Assembly (NCBI GenBank): GCA_050084985.1
Contig: JBITNC010000002.1
Coordinates: forward strand, 33,790,001 to 33,854,000
DNA length: 64,000 nt
Origin: Nageia nagi
Taxonomy: Eukaryota; Pinophyta
Reading direction: 5' to 3'
Both the position numbers and the translations under genes were made by a program. Of this stretch, positions 48,955 to 61,662 are shown in pieces. A model generated the notes under the pieces. That model saw only the letters and a program-made list of their open reading frames with translations. It was not told where the DNA came from and did not search any database. Position 1 is the stretch's first letter; the number at the start of each line of letters is the position of its first letter.

Positions 48955-49460
48955 CAATCATATATGAAGTTTTATCCATATTTTCATAAAGAGTTTTGCT
49001 TTTGATCAACTTGGTTGGTTTTATCTCTACATCATATTCCATTATCTTAGTGATCCAACTAGCTCTTCCTTCACCTAGATCTCCTTGTATAATGTAATTT
49101 CTTACATCTAGATGAATAGTATATATAAGGATTCTATTATGGGAGACATAATATTTGAACGTTTTAAGTCTTTTCATAATGGAAAACATTTATTTATCAA
49201 TAAATGAGTACCTTTGTTGGTGTTGATGCAGTGTCTAACTATGAAAGGCAATTGTGTGTTCCTCATTATTATCATCCTTTTGTGTAAGAATTGCGATAAT
49301 GCTTATGTTCGCTCCATGTGCATACATGATGAAATCTTTCGATATATAAAGGTTTTTAGTATAGAAGCTTCTATTATAGCCTTTTTTTATCTCTTTTAAG
49401 GCTACTTTTGCTTCATAAGACCAAAAAAATATAGAATCTTTTTTTAGCATTGAAGTGATT
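48955..49460 (-). pseudogene. Degenerate gypsy RNase H of element C
   Basis: Reads DFIMYAHGANISIIAILTQK, EEHTIAFHS, then MFSIMKRLKTFKYYVSHNRI and QGDLGEGRASWITKIMEYDV. As in B, the first catalytic Asp of the usual Y-x-D-A-S is absent (A-H-G). The reading is cut at 48955 by element D and continues at 42962 into the integrase. Confidence 0.78.
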
Positions 49461-49510
49461 GGAGATATAATTCTTGAAAAATTATTAATAAATTTCCTAA
49501 CAAAATTGAT

Positions 49511-50270
49511 CTAGCCAAGGAATGACTGTAATGCCTTCTTGTTAGAGGAAAGTGATAATGCCTCTATAGCTTTTACTCTATCTAGATCAATTGCCTGCCC
49601 CTCTTTTGAGATAATGTGGCTAAGTAAATTTCCTTGGTTAACCATAAAAATTGACCTTTTTGGGTTGATTGAAATGCCAAATTTCATGCACTTTTCAAAG
49701 ATTGATCTTAGATGTTCTAGGTGATCACTTCTACTTTTGGAGAAGATAGTGATATCATCTAGATAGATCAATATAATCTTGTTTATTACCTCTCCAAATA
49801 CATGATACATGGTTCTTTGAAAAGTAGCTCCTGCATTAGAAAGACCAAATGGTATCCTTTGAAAAGAAAATGTGCCCTATTTAGTCTAAATGCTATCTTG
49901 AACTGATCTTCATCTTTCATTCAAATTTGATTAAATCCTTAGTAATTGAAAAATCTCAACTTTCAACTACTATATGAAAGATTTGCTCCATATGAGGGAG
50001 AGGATAATTATCCTTCAAGGATACTTTATTCAAATTTTTGAAATCAACATAGATTGATTTCTCCACTTTTCTTTCTCATAGGAACTAAATTTGCAATCCA
50101 CTGAGAATGCTTGATAGGATAAATAATTTTTAAATCTAGGAGCTTGATTAACTCCTATTTCATAGCTTCTTCTATTTTTTGGATTTACAGGTCTCTATTT
50201 TTGCTTGTATGGTTTAGCTTCTAGTTCAAGCTCAACCGTGTGTTGGATGACATCTTTGTTATATGTCTTA
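49511..50270 (-). pseudogene. Reverse transcriptase of element C
   Basis: The N-terminal half is heavily mutated (KPYKQK.. near 50210). The end is clear: INKIILIYLDDITIFSKSRS with the YLDD catalytic pair, DHLEHLRSIFEKCMKFGISI, NLLSHIISKEGQAIDLDRVK and KKALQSFLG. It corresponds closely to B. Confidence 0.88.
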
Positions 50271-50559
50271 AGATCATCATAAGTCCAAGCAATCACCTAA
50301 GAAAACTCATGATAAACTTGAGACATAGTAGCCTTTTCTTCATCAAAATATTTTGAACCAACTTTTATGAATTTATCAAGTTCTACATTCAGCTCAACAT
50401 AATTCTCCTTCAAGATGATCAAAGACTTAGCCTTCGTGATATCTTTTGAATCAAATAATCTTTCAAAAGAGAGTAGTCCTTTTGGTACTATTTTATTTAT
50501 AAGTTGAATGACATCTAATTCCTAGGAACAATCAGGCATCTCCTAAGTACCAAAAGTGG

Positions 50560-51250
50560 AACCATTGCTTCATCTACCAGGAAATTGACAATATGCTCAT
50601 CGAAGTTAAATACCTACCATAAGTTTGCAACATCAAGTACTAAAGGCCTACATTGAATTTTGATTCCAAGAGCCCCTTTTTTATGATGAGCTAAGTTATA
50701 ATGTGCTCCTCTTCTAGCAAGTGCTTCAACTACTTGGTTGTGCTTTTTGAGAATAGATACAAAATTGATTGCCAAAAATGACTTCAATAAATTCTACACT
50801 TTATTCTTGTATTTTTTCAGATAATGGTGCTTTGCACTAATATGATTTTTGACTTACTTGATAACTAACTCAGAATCACCATGGATAATTAGACATCTAA
50901 TACCTATATTGATTTCTTTGGATAGTTCTAAGTAAAGAGCTTCATTTAGCAACATTGTTTGTACAGGTCCATGTGAATCGAAAAGAGAATCTTTTGGTAG
51001 CCCCCTTTGGAGATTTGAAGACCACTCCAACACCACATCCATGTCTACATCGAGAATAATCAAAATACATCATCCATACCTCATATTCTTTATCAGTAGT
51101 AACTAAAACCAATTGAATTTTTTCATATAGATAATAATTACCCATGTCAGCATCTATGACTTGATAATTTAGATTATTGGCTGATAGAACTTCAATTGTC
51201 AGTAGTGTTTCCTTTAGTGTGTCATTTTCAAATATTTCCACTGGTTATTG
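50560..51250 (-). pseudogene. RNase H domain located before RT in element C
   Basis: Reads MMYFDYSRCRHGCGVGVVFK, then FTWTCTNNVAK (the E-Y-E part altered to K-Y-E), CLIIHGDSELVIK, and further the A-R-R-G-A end. It is the same domain, in the same position between protease and RT, as in B, and so the placement is ancestral to the family. The leading segment LLTIEVLSANNLNYQV is also shared with B. Confidence 0.85.
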
Positions 51251-51269
51251 ATCATTTATGCAATTTACT

Positions 51270-51770
51270 TCATTGAGCCTCTTGAGATGGAAAGAAAAAT
51301 TCTCTACAAAGATAAATTCTGAATAGAGGTGGAAGATCAACTATAATAATGTCTTGGACAACACAAATATTAGGAAAGACATTCAGGTTTTCAACACCTT
51401 TAACACTACCAACAACATCAACTGAAAAAGAATCTAATTGTATAACACTATCAATGCATCTTGTAATGTACAATTTTATTTCATTTGCAATAGCTTTGGG
51501 GATAATAGTTATGGTAGCTTTAATATCAATCATACAATTGTTTACTACCTAACCTTCTAATCTTAGGGATAAATAGCAAGGTGGGGGTCTTATTACACCT
51601 ATTGGAGCTGGGGGGATGACTTCAGACACAACATAGATAGGAGTTTTTTCATTTATCCTCTTTTTACTATTTATTAATTTGAAAGCTTCTTGCAGAAGAT
51701 CTAATTGACTTGGCATCTTTAATGCATCAAACATTATCATCCTAGAAGGCATTTTCTTCAATTCTTCCAT
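51270..51770 (-). pseudogene. Protease region of element C
   Basis: Reads PSRMIMFDALKMPSQLDLLQ and PIGVIRPPPCYLSLRLEG, a stop, then NNCMIDIKATITIIPKAIAN and IQLDSFSVDVVGSVKGV. The aspartic protease triad place is D-I-K-A, compared with D-T-R-A in B; the common ancestor may have had D-T-G/K-A. Inactive as it stands. Confidence 0.75.
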
Positions 51771-51859
51771 AATATTATATGGAGCATATAAGATGGACTT
51801 ACTTGGTTCAGCTTGTTGATGTGCTTTAAAAATGTTGAGTAGCCTTTTCTTTATGATAA

Positions 51860-53382
51860 TAAGTAATAAAATGATATCTCACTATGCTAGGTATTTCCTT
51901 TTTTGAGACTTCTTTTCTTGTTGTAGCAGGGTTTATTTCACCCAGAGCACTAGTACTTAGATTTGATGAAATAGTACATGGATTAAATGGGACTTGATAA
52001 TGTTGGTTATGAGGGTGAGTTAAGGGAGTCTTAGCTTTCTTGGGTTTAGGTTGGGCTTGAGTGGGATATGGATATTGCTAAGTGGCTTGAGGCTATTGTG
52101 GGGCTGCTGAATAAGTTACTCTAGTTTGAACATAATTTGCTTATTCTCTAGCAAATTTTGGAACTCAAAAGTTAACCATTATGAGGTTAATAGCAGGATA
52201 TGAAGTAGATTCTACCATATGATTAGAATGTAACCCTAAATATTGATATTGATATACCACATATGAATCTAAAAAATGAGGAGCTAAACATGGTGAACAC
52301 CACTCCATAATGCCTGAAGCAACACTATTTATAGAACTAGTCATAACAACATTCTCAATTGCTTTAGGAGGATTAGACTATTTTGGCTTATTAACCTTAG
52401 GTTGGAATATTGGTTGATACTAATTATTATATCTTCTATAGTTAAAGCCATGATTTTGCCTTTCTTACAGAGTGAGCTTGTTGGTTAGATTTCTTATAGT
52501 TATCTCTAATTACCTTATTCTCTCCTCTTCTTAAGATTTAGGTTTAGTACCAATGCTTATGGATGCAAGAGCAGGTAATGCTGGTAGCTAATTTTGAACA
52601 GTAGGTTTGGGAGGAGGTGGTAAGGCCAGAACTCTAGGGTGGCCTATTTATGGAGTCTATTTAGGAGGCAAATTTAGAAATATAGGCATGATTATTCTAG
52701 GTTACATTTTACTAGAGGACACTAAGATATGTTCTACACTCTTTGCTATTTGGTAAACATCTAGGAATGTATCTCTTGACATAACAATAAGCATATTGAG
52801 GTTAGGAAAAAAAGCTTTTTGGTAATATACCAAAGCTTGAGCATTTGTTGGTCTTATCCTTGCTAGTATAGATTTCCATGCTCTTTTAAACTTGATATTA
52901 AAATCATCAATAGATTCATGTGAATGCCTTTTGATACATGCTATGAGGTTAAGGAACATGCTATCATTACCATCTATAAAAAATCTTTTAATTAGGGCTT
53001 GACACAACTCTCCCCATGAATTTATAGATTGAGATGTGAGAGTTTTGAACCACTTAGCTGCTTTGCCTTCAAAAGAGTGTGACAATAACCTTATCATCAC
53101 AATTTCATTAGTGATGTTGAAGCTTGAAGCTAATAAGGATACATCTTGATAGTGCTCATATGGCATCTTTTTAAAACCATTACACTTAGGTAAAAATTTA
53201 AAAGCTGCTTGAAGTATAGGTGGTGAATTAGCAACTACAACCAAAAAATGATTGTTATTCCAAGTAAGGAAGTCTACTAATTGAATCATACTTGGAGGAC
53301 ATGTAGGAGGTGAAGGATTTTCTAGGAATGAGTTAAATACAATTGACAAAATGGTAGCCCTTAAAGGGATTAAAAGAGACAC
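51860..53382 (-). pseudogene. gag of element C
   Basis: A 226-residue stretch at 53382-52702 is free of stops. It begins MSLLIPLRATILS and contains KMPYEHYQDVSLLASSFNI, LLSHSFEGKAAKWFKTLTS, INSWGELCQALIKRF and SIDDFNIKFKRAWKSILARI, a typical retrotransposon gag core. It is the longest uninterrupted frame of the whole stack. Beyond 52702 the frame is broken. The M at 53382 lies about 290 bp after the 5' LTR, a sensible start. Confidence 0.85.
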
Positions 53383-54181
53383 AACTTGAGATATCTTTCA
53401 TCTAATCCTCCTATAAAGAAGTGATAGCTTTTGAAATCTAGGCTATCTAAGAGAATTTCTTGCACTACTTCTAGCTAGTCTATATTCTGGAGGTGCCAAG
53501 GTCCAAAACATTTGATTGGTTGACAACAAAGTCACCAACAAGGTTACAAAAACCTTATAATCTTCTAAGATCAATTTGATAACCCACCAAATGAGGCTAT
53601 CAAGCCTAACAATGCTCGTTAAATATGATATTTAGCTTACGTCCCATTAGATGTGCCAAAAATAAAAATGGCTACTATTGATTGGTATAGCATAACCTCA
53701 AGGATTTGATCTAGTTGTGTTATCCACTTCTTGTAATGGTAGGTTTCTTGAAAGAGCAAAAGGTGGTGAGGATATGCTCATGTTGGTTTTTTGCTCAATC
53801 TTTGATTTATAGGCTGATTCTTATCTATGTTTAAGGTCAAAAGTACTAGGAAAGGAATAAAAAGGTAAAGAGTTATAAGAAAGAAATAAGTAAATAAATA
53901 ATTGAAATAAGAAATTTACAACCCAATAATTACAACATAGATAGCAATCTATAGCCAAGATTAAGAATAGCAAACTATCTTGTACTTGGGGTCTCGTAAT
54001 CATAATACATAGCCATAATTTGAAGAAGGCATTCCACACATAACATTCACAAAAGCATTAACAACCACTTTGTTGTAAGAGGGTAAAGTATTGTCTATTT
54101 ACATTATCATATGTGAATTGCTTTTATAGATTAAGGCAAATTTGTTAAAATTTTCAACCTTCTTAATTTCTAAAAACTAGT

Positions 54182-54189
54182 TATTTATA
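54182..54189 (-). promoter_or_regulatory. TATA box of C 5' LTR
   Basis: TATAAATA on the minus strand (plus TATTTATA), in the same AGTTGTATAAATA context as in B. Confidence 0.6.
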
Positions 54190-54789
54190 CAACTCTCTCC
54201 TCTTTGGGTGGTTGAATCTCATTAATATACATTACTACTAGCATTGAATGAAAAAACTACAACAACACTATTTACATAAATGATACAATTGTGCTAGATT
54301 ATATAGTGAATAAGTACTAATCAACATCAATTATCTGAATTATCTAAGGATTTGTAGCTTCTAATTAGCCATGTCCATAAAGTTGCAATCTTTTTGACAT
54401 GCCATCAATTGTTCCTTTCTCAGCCTTGTAGCTAATTGAATATAACATTATTGCTAATTAAAGGTAGCACTATAGCTAATTTAGGGTAGCAATATAGCTG
54501 ATTAAGTAGTTATTTAACTACAGACTGATCGGTATGATCTAGTTGTATGCTTTATTAGCCTCCATCTACTTCTCTACAATTTTTATGATCTACTGTTGAT
54601 ATCAGTAATCATAGTAATGATGGTTGGTAGATATTATGTTCACTTGAATTGAGAGGAATTGCCACTATTATGTGGAAATGACTTGGCATCAACACATTAA
54701 TAGGGCCTCGTGGGTCAAACACTTAAAATGAAGTGGAACTGGGTGCTCTTTCTCATGCATTATTCTTTTATTTGGTTGGTAGGCTCTAT

Positions 54790-55170
54790 TTTCTTCTTCC
54801 AAGATTTATTGATAATCTGGTTCTTTCAAGACCCATTGATTTTAGCCAAAATTTATGACATCATCCTTCAAAATCCTTGATCACTATTGATGATTTGGTT
54901 CTTTCGAGACTTGCTGATTTTAGCCAAAATTTATGATATCATCTTTCAAAATCCTTAGGCACTATTTATGATCTGGTTCTTTTAGGATCCATTGATTTTA
55001 GCCAAAATTTGTGACATCATCCTTTGAAATCATTAAGCTCTACTAATGTTCTTCAAAAGTCTTCACCCACCATTCCTTATTTTGGGACCCATTGATTTTC
55101 ATCAAAAACTGTGACATAATCTTCTGAAATCACCAGGCATTGTTGATATTTTTTAAAAATGGAACTCTAA
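54790..55170 (-). repeat. Tandem repeats in the 5' LTR of C
   Basis: Four to five units, each with GATTTT(A)GCCAAAATTT and a TGACATCATCC, TGATATCATC or TGACATAATC core. They correspond to the B units, but most lack the AAGCAATGGTGGGTGC segment; one unit near 55060-55100 retains it. Confidence 0.8.
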
Positions 55171-55653
55171 ATATGTATAAATTTTGGACATTTATGCCAA
55201 TAAATCTTAAATACTCTAAGGTAATAAATGTGACTCCAAGAAATTTTATATTCATGACTTCTTGCGTATACTTGGAGAAGATGATATGATTCACGGGGAT
55301 TCTCAACTCTTGGTTACTAAAGAATAAAAGAACATAAAATTGACACAAGTCTTATTTACATAACTCTTGGGTAACCTTATTTATATAATTCCCAGGTACT
55401 AAAGAATGACAAAACTCCCAAGTGAATTTATTTATTAAAAATAACTATCGAGAGTCTAAGGAAAAGCAATGAGAATAGGGGAAGAATTTCTACAAAGATC
55501 TTACAAGTCATGAAGACTATAAAAGAATAGTGTTTCCCCCCCTTGAGAACTCTTAGTTACACAACTCCTAGGTACTAAAGAATGAAATAATAAAAAATAA
55601 AGAATAGCAAAATTACTCAAATTTTGAGTGTTATTCTGAGGGAATACACCTAC

Positions 55654-56235
55654 AAGGTAATGGGTTAGCGAAATCAACTAACAAAAATCTAACCTGAATC
55701 ATCAAGGGAACAAATGAAGAGAATCCTAAAGAATGGCATACATAATTAGACTTTGCATTATGGGCAAATTTAATGAGTATAAAATTAGCAATAAATACAT
55801 TCCCATATGCATTGGTATATGGTAAAAGACCTATGTTACCAATACACAAGAAGTTACTAGCATTGAGAAATCTATAAGAAATGGAGGACCATCACTTTGA
55901 GCCACTACAATTTAGATATAGTCAACTCCTAAAATTGTAAGAAGATCAGAACAAATCATATGAGTCATTTTGGCATCACCAACACATTGTCAAGAAGTGG
56001 TTTGATAAGAAAAAGTCTTCTTGGGTGAATTTTGAACTAGATGATATTGTCCTTAAATGGGATGAGGAAAGAGCAAAGCTCAGAAGATATCAAAAATTTG
56101 ATTCTCTTTAGAGCGAACCTTACATCATCACTCAAGCCATGTAAAGCAATGCATTCAAATTGTAAGATATTACTGGGTCCCAACAATTACTTATTCCCAT
56201 CAATAGGATCTATTTGAAACATTATCAGGTAATGA
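55654..56235 (+). pseudogene. Integrase of element B, C-terminal part
   Basis: Continues the broken integrase: N-G-x-A-E-S/T-N region (near 55660, the third catalytic acid), EWHT.LDFALWANLMS, NTFPYALVYGKRPMLPI, then KSSWVNFELDDIVLKWDEER, a typical gypsy C-terminal module, and NRIYLKHYQ at the end. Many stops. Together with 34641-35324 it makes a nearly full-length gypsy integrase apart from mutations. Confidence 0.85.
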
Positions 56236-56735
56236 GATGATCTTGTAGTACTTGCAAAAGTAATGTATATTGTAAATAGTTTAAAAAAAAAATTACATCT
56301 TCTACACATAGTTTTCAAAAAGTAGGTAGCTGTTAATGATCAATTTTAATTCAAATTTATCTAGAGTTAATGTCGGTGTACTACTCAACTATCAATTGAA
56401 TGAGGTAGCATTTAAGAAAATATTTTCTTAGATTTCACAAATCATCGCACAAGTACCACAAATTAAATTTGGCATGCTTTGAAATTACTTATCTAGCTTA
56501 TGTTATTTCAATTTGTATAATGTGCAGGTCTCGAGATCCTTAAGTAGTAATTACCATTAATGGAAATCTTACCAAACTTAGATGAATAAAATTCCCTCCA
56601 TACTCTTTAGTTCAACACTTAATCGATTTCAAGCACAATTTTTTAGAGCATTTAGAACTTATAGATTTGAAAGCCAAGTTATGTTAAGATATAGAAAGTT
56701 GTACGACCTTGCATTACCTAGATTACCATTTTTAA
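56236..56735 (+). other. Spacer between integrase and the extra frame, element B
   Basis: About 500 bp, AT-rich, with no conserved frame recognised. The matching spacer in C (41128-41650) is similar in length and includes a TA microsatellite absent here. Confidence 0.5.
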
Positions 56736-59700
56736 ATGACAACTAGAGGTTCAAGGAAGGGTGTTGATATTATGGCAACTTCTTAATCATCATTTGCAAT
56801 TGAAATAGATAAACTCGATGCTAACCTTCTAACCTTGCAAGAAGAATATCTTGAGAATGCCCTAGAAATAAATTGGACTTAGATGGGGGTGATTAATTGC
56901 ATGCACACATGGAGAGCTAACCCCAGTCGCATTCTTCTACAACACAAGACACCCAAGGTGATCGAAAAAGGGAAGTCACTTGCTCATTAAAAAAGGGACA
57001 TCATGATTGACCAAGGCTTGGCTTATTATATGCCCTATGAGTCATTTACTTGCGTCGAGCTATTATATTCCTTAGCACATAGACATCATCAAAAGAGTTA
57101 CCAAATAGGAATGTTCAAGAATCCAAAAGAGGGAGATGCATTAGAGCTAAAGTTTAAAGCAATACTAGATTACTCTCCTGATTCCATCATTCAAGCATTT
57201 TCTATTTCAATAGATTGGACTTTTCATGTTAAGAAACAAATTGATATAAAAAAAGGAGAAGAATGAATTTTATGTCAATCAAGATAAAATGTTGATAGCC
57301 CTGTTTGAAAGAAAAAAGGATAGAGAAGTGTTGCAAGCACTAGTAGTTATCTTAGGAAAGAAAATCTAGATTGAAGTAGATGAAGCCATGGTATGTATTG
57401 CTTATAATATTACAAAGGCTAATGTATACTATGAATTCTCAACTTTTATTACTAATGAAATAAAGAGGTGTTTGTTCAAAATTGAGAAGTAAAACTTCAA
57501 ACACTCCTCATATCTTTGGTGGCTCTTAGTCCATCAAAATTTTGACAAACTTATAGAGGTTGGATTGCCGGTTGAACCAATGAGTTCCAATGCTACATTA
57601 GTACCAATCAACCCGATGGTATCAATTTTGAGTAAATTACATAGATCTTACTATGAGTTTATGGATAAGTTCTATGCAACAGTAGTAAAACTTTTGACTG
57701 AAAAACTCTCTAGTAGACTATGCAAAAGCACAATGAGGGAGCTACAAGGAGAAAATAAAATTGGTGATTGGTACTTCTTAAGAAGTCGTACCATGCTGAT
57801 CAGGTATGGTTATTTCGAGAGATATTTTTTATTACCCAAATATGTAACCCCCCAATTGTACTCAATAGAAATGGGAAGACAAATTTGTGCTATAAAGAGC
57901 AAATATAGGTCTAGAGGTAATTTTAAATCTATTGTAGATATATCAATTTCTACTAAAAATTTTACTATTTTAAAAGTAGGATGTAAAGACAATATAGCTT
58001 AATTCATTGTACAAAATTTCAAATTAGATATGGTGAAAGCTCCATGGATGTATGACCATTAAAGAGAAATGACCCAAGTAATAAGGTCAAGCAAAAAAAT
58101 CCAACTTTTATCCATGATAGTAGGCCTCATATAGAATATTTTGTGAATAAAATTGAATAGAAAGTAGAAATGTACCCTGATTGAGAGTTCATACCCCTGA
58201 ATAAGGCTTGGATGGCCCTTGAGGGAATAAGGAAGTATAGAAACTAGGAAAATAAGTGATAAAATTCTATCCTCAACATAAAGATCCTTATCCAGTTAGC
58301 AAATCTTGGATGGGGTCCCAATAAAATTTATTATTTTACAAAATTTAGATTTGAGTATATAATAAAAATTCACCATATAAAGAGTGAATTATTTGAAAAA
58401 TTCAAATATGATAAGTACTGGCAGGCTGAGTATGTCAAAGATCCTTTGCTAGATTTGGGATAGCCCCTTCCTCCTTATTTTCAAGAAAAATCTACTGCAA
58501 GAGTAATAACAGTACAGATAGGAGAACCATCTAGCATGGTTGAGCTTCTAAAGAAGGGAGAGCAAGACCCTTTAGACACTACCACCTCTTATTGGGAGCC
58601 TTCTCCAAAGAATAAAAAGAAAGTACAAACTCTTTCTCAAAAATAATAAATCTTAGAGAAAGAAAAGAAGCTTGTAAAAAAGCCCTACACCACTACGATA
58701 AGGTAACAATCATAAATGATTGTACCTTCACCTTCAATGGCTATAGGAAAAGTTTCAAAGGTGGTAACAAAAGAAAGAAATTTTTGATACAAAAGAGTTA
58801 AGAGAGCCACAAGATACAGATACTAGTGCTACACAAGGAGCTCAGATGTAAGAATAAACCTTGAAAAAGGAGTAAACCCAAATTCAATAAGGTAGGGAAA
58901 GTGTACTTGGAGCTAGTAGATCTATAGCAGCTACACTTGGAGGAGGATCGGGAGATGATGATGATGAATCTAGAAAAAAGAAAGATTTTAACCCAACGGA
59001 TAAAATTGAAGACCAAGATAAGGTCATAGAAGAGGTAGAGCAAGAAATAGAAGTTCAAGACTTGACACCTCCCTGGTAGGTACACCCTACCCAATAGGTT
59101 GAAACATCTATTTCAGGTGGAATTACTGCTCCCCATTCTTTGATTCCTACTACCTCACAAGAGAAAATAAAATCAATTTTTTCTACACAAATTATTGAGC
59201 CCATTGATTTGGCAACTTTTGTTAATAAGTATCCTATGCTTCTTGAGCAATAATTAAGAATTTTGAGCAAGTTAACATAAATGGAAGATATTAAAATAAC
59301 ACAGATGCCTTTCAAAGAAGGGTAACTAGATATTACTCCCATGGCTATAATAGATGTAAATATGCAAAGTGCATTGATAATTGACTAGTCAAGATTCCTG
59401 ATAAATACTTCAATGGTAGCCAACAAAAGTCTTCAAGCAATAAAAATTAAGATAGAAAAATTAAACAAAAAAATAGATCAATATAAAAAAGATTGGTCCC
59501 TTAAAGACAAAATAGTAGCTGGGTTGTAGAATAAAAATAAAAAATTAATTGCAAAGTTTGATTAGCAAAAATCAAAATTTAACAAGAGCACAACAACAAC
59601 AAAAGCTAAGCTAAATGTTGCAAATCAAACAATACAAGATCTCAAAGCTTAGGTTGCACTCATTGATGCTTAGAGGTGAAGCAGGTTGAGGTCGAGCTAC

Positions 59701-60500
59701 AAACTATTATTGCAACAAATAAAGTTTTATTTGATGATAAAGCAAAGTTGTTATTATTCATAAAGAATTTTAGAAAATATTTGGTGGAGCAAGTCGATGA
59801 TATAATGATAACATTATCACACTTGCATCTACTAAAGGAAGAAATAATACAGGTGATCAAGGATTTCCATGTTCAAATAGCTCTCCATAAGTTGGCTTTA
59901 GATACACTCATGGTAGTATTAGAAAGAATGCAAGCCTATTTAAGGGTCTTTACTGAAAAGGATATAGCCAAGATAGTTGTATCAAAGGAGGATTTGATAT
60001 ATTTGTGAACTCTAAAATTTAGTGTTCAGCATGGATATTAATAAGCATCAGATCATAATAGAGCTAAGATTCATTAACAAATTCTTTAATTCTTTGATTA
60101 AGATGAAGGCTTTCAAATTATGGGAAGAACAAAATGTACAAGGTAGTGCTACTATTTGGGTAGCCAATACCACTTAGTTTCTTGAACACTCCTTTTCTAA
60201 GAAATAAATCTCAAACTTACAACAAATAAATGAGTTGGCTGAGGAAGCAATCATAATATTTTTGCATACTGAAAGGTTAAACAATATTTTGATAGGATTT
60301 AAAGTAGATACAGTAAAGATTAATACATCCCCTATCTTATCATATATTGACTATAAAGATCTTAGTGATCTAAATAAAAATATGTAGCCATTCCTTCTGG
60401 TAGAGCTAATTGCAGCAATTGAGACCTCTACCAAGTCTACTTCTAGACAAACTACTAAAAGCACCAAGTAGAGGGTTCCATTCTCTAGTAGGTAGAGACT
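56736..60500 (+). pseudogene. Extra ~1,250-codon reading frame downstream of integrase, element B; function unknown
   Basis: Starts at an ATG (56736, MTTRGSRKGVDIM) that aligns with an ATG at 41127 in element C. Landmarks are shared with C in order: EEYLENAL, QGLAYY.PYESFT, LLYSLAHRHHQK, IQAF..I, EVDEAM, GLP.EP.SS, LH.SYYEFMDKFY, RELQG.NKI.DWYFLR, KY..PQ.YSIEMG, NITWLIWTI-like frames being absent. Further on there is an acidic linker (GGGSGDDDDESRKK), a Lys/Glu-rich coiled-coil-like stretch (IKIEKLNKKIDQYKKDW) and a C-terminal NKFFNSL..KAFK.WEEQN block. No signal peptide, membrane helix or enzyme motif was seen. The position is that of env-like genes in other gypsy elements, but nothing indicates an envelope. 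Stops and frameshifts are many. Confidence 0.8.
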
Positions 60501-60956
60501 CCAAGGAGCCACTAGAAGATTATATTCTTTTAGAGTTACACTATGAATTGGTGTAATTCAAAATTATTCTTTATTCTCTATTCTTTTATTCTTTAGTGTT
60601 CAAGAGTTATGTAAATAAGAGTGCTCGGGAGTGATGTTATTTTCTTAGAGTCTCTGTGAGTTGTAAATTCTTATGTTCTTTTATTTTGATCAATTCTTCC
60701 TCTTCTCATTTCTTTCTCTTAGAGTGTCAAGAATCGTAAATAAGAACACCCAAGAGTTATGTGAATAAGAGTTATGTTATTCTTTATTCTTTAATGCTCA
60801 AAAATTATGTGAATAAGAATACCTAGAAGTTATGTCATTTTTTATAGAATACCCAAGAGTTATGTAAATAAGAATGTTTAAGAGTTATTTTTATTCCCTT
60901 AGAGTGTCTAAGAATTATTAACACAAGTGTCTAGGAGTTGCATAAATTTAGATCCA

Positions 60957-61662
60957 AGACATCAACAGAGCCCATCAATTTTGAGTGATGATGTCATAGT
61001 TTTTGATTGAAATTAGTAGGTCCCAAAATAAGTAATGGTAGGTGCAAATTTATGAAGACATCAATAGAGCTCACTAATTCTAAGTAATGACATCCTAGTT
61101 TTTGATTGAAATTAGCAAGTTCCAGAATAAGTAATGGCAAGTGCAGATTTATGAAGACATCAACAGAGCTCACCAATTCTAAGTGATGACATCATAATTT
61201 TCAATTAAAATTAGCAAGTCTAAGAATAAGCAATGGTAGGTGTAGATTTATAAATACATCAACAGAGCCCACTGATTATAAGTGATGACACCATAGTTTT
61301 TGATTGAAATTTTCAATTGAAATTAGCAAGTCTAGGAATAAGCAATGGTAGGTGCAGATTTATAAATACATCAACAGAGCCCACTGATTATAAGTGATGA
61401 CACCATAGTTTTTGATTGAAATCAGTGGGTATCAAATAAGTAATGGTGAGTGTATATTTATGAAGACATCAATAGAGCTTGTTGATTCTAAGTGATGACA
61501 TCATAGTTTTTTTAATTAAAATCAATGGGTCTTAGAATAAGCAATGGTAGGTGTAGATTTATGAAGATATCAAATAGAGCTTATCAATTTTGAGAGATGA
61601 TGTCATGATTTTTAACTAAAATTAGTACGTCTTGAAAGAGCTAGGTCATCAACAAAGTTTGG
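60957..61662 (+). repeat. Tandem ~99-bp repeats in the 3' LTR of B, 7 units
   Basis: Units begin at 60957, 61056, 61155, 61254, 61366, 61464 and 61565. The unit at 61254 is lengthened by a short internal duplication (GAAATTTTCAATTGAAATT). The core motif is seen as TGATGTCA, TGACATCA, TGACACCA and TGACATCC. Confidence 0.9.

Larger units (their letters stand above)
35330..55648 (-). mobile_element. Ty3/gypsy element C, same family as B, reverse orientation; TSD CCTAC
   Basis: Flanked by CCTAC at 35325-35329 and 55649-55653, inserted in the integrase of B. On the minus strand: 5' LTR 55648-53676, internal 53675-37269, 3' LTR 37268-35330. Without the nested element D and its 5-bp duplication, the length is about 14,327 bp, close to B. 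Gag, protease, RNase H, RT, second RNase H, integrase and the extra frame follow in the same order as in B. It inserted after B and before D. Confidence 0.93.
53676..55648 (-). mobile_element. 5' LTR of element C
   Basis: 1973 bp. Its plus-strand image starts TATTGATTGG and ends GGAATACA; the terminal TG and CA have each decayed by one transition at one end. Its tandem units (about 54790-55170) are shorter than those of B (roughly 75-80 bp). Confidence 0.9.

Noticed and set aside
56736-60500. Envelope gene
   Set aside because: The position after integrase suggested it, but neither copy shows a signal peptide, membrane helix or cleavage site. Described only as an extra frame of unknown function.
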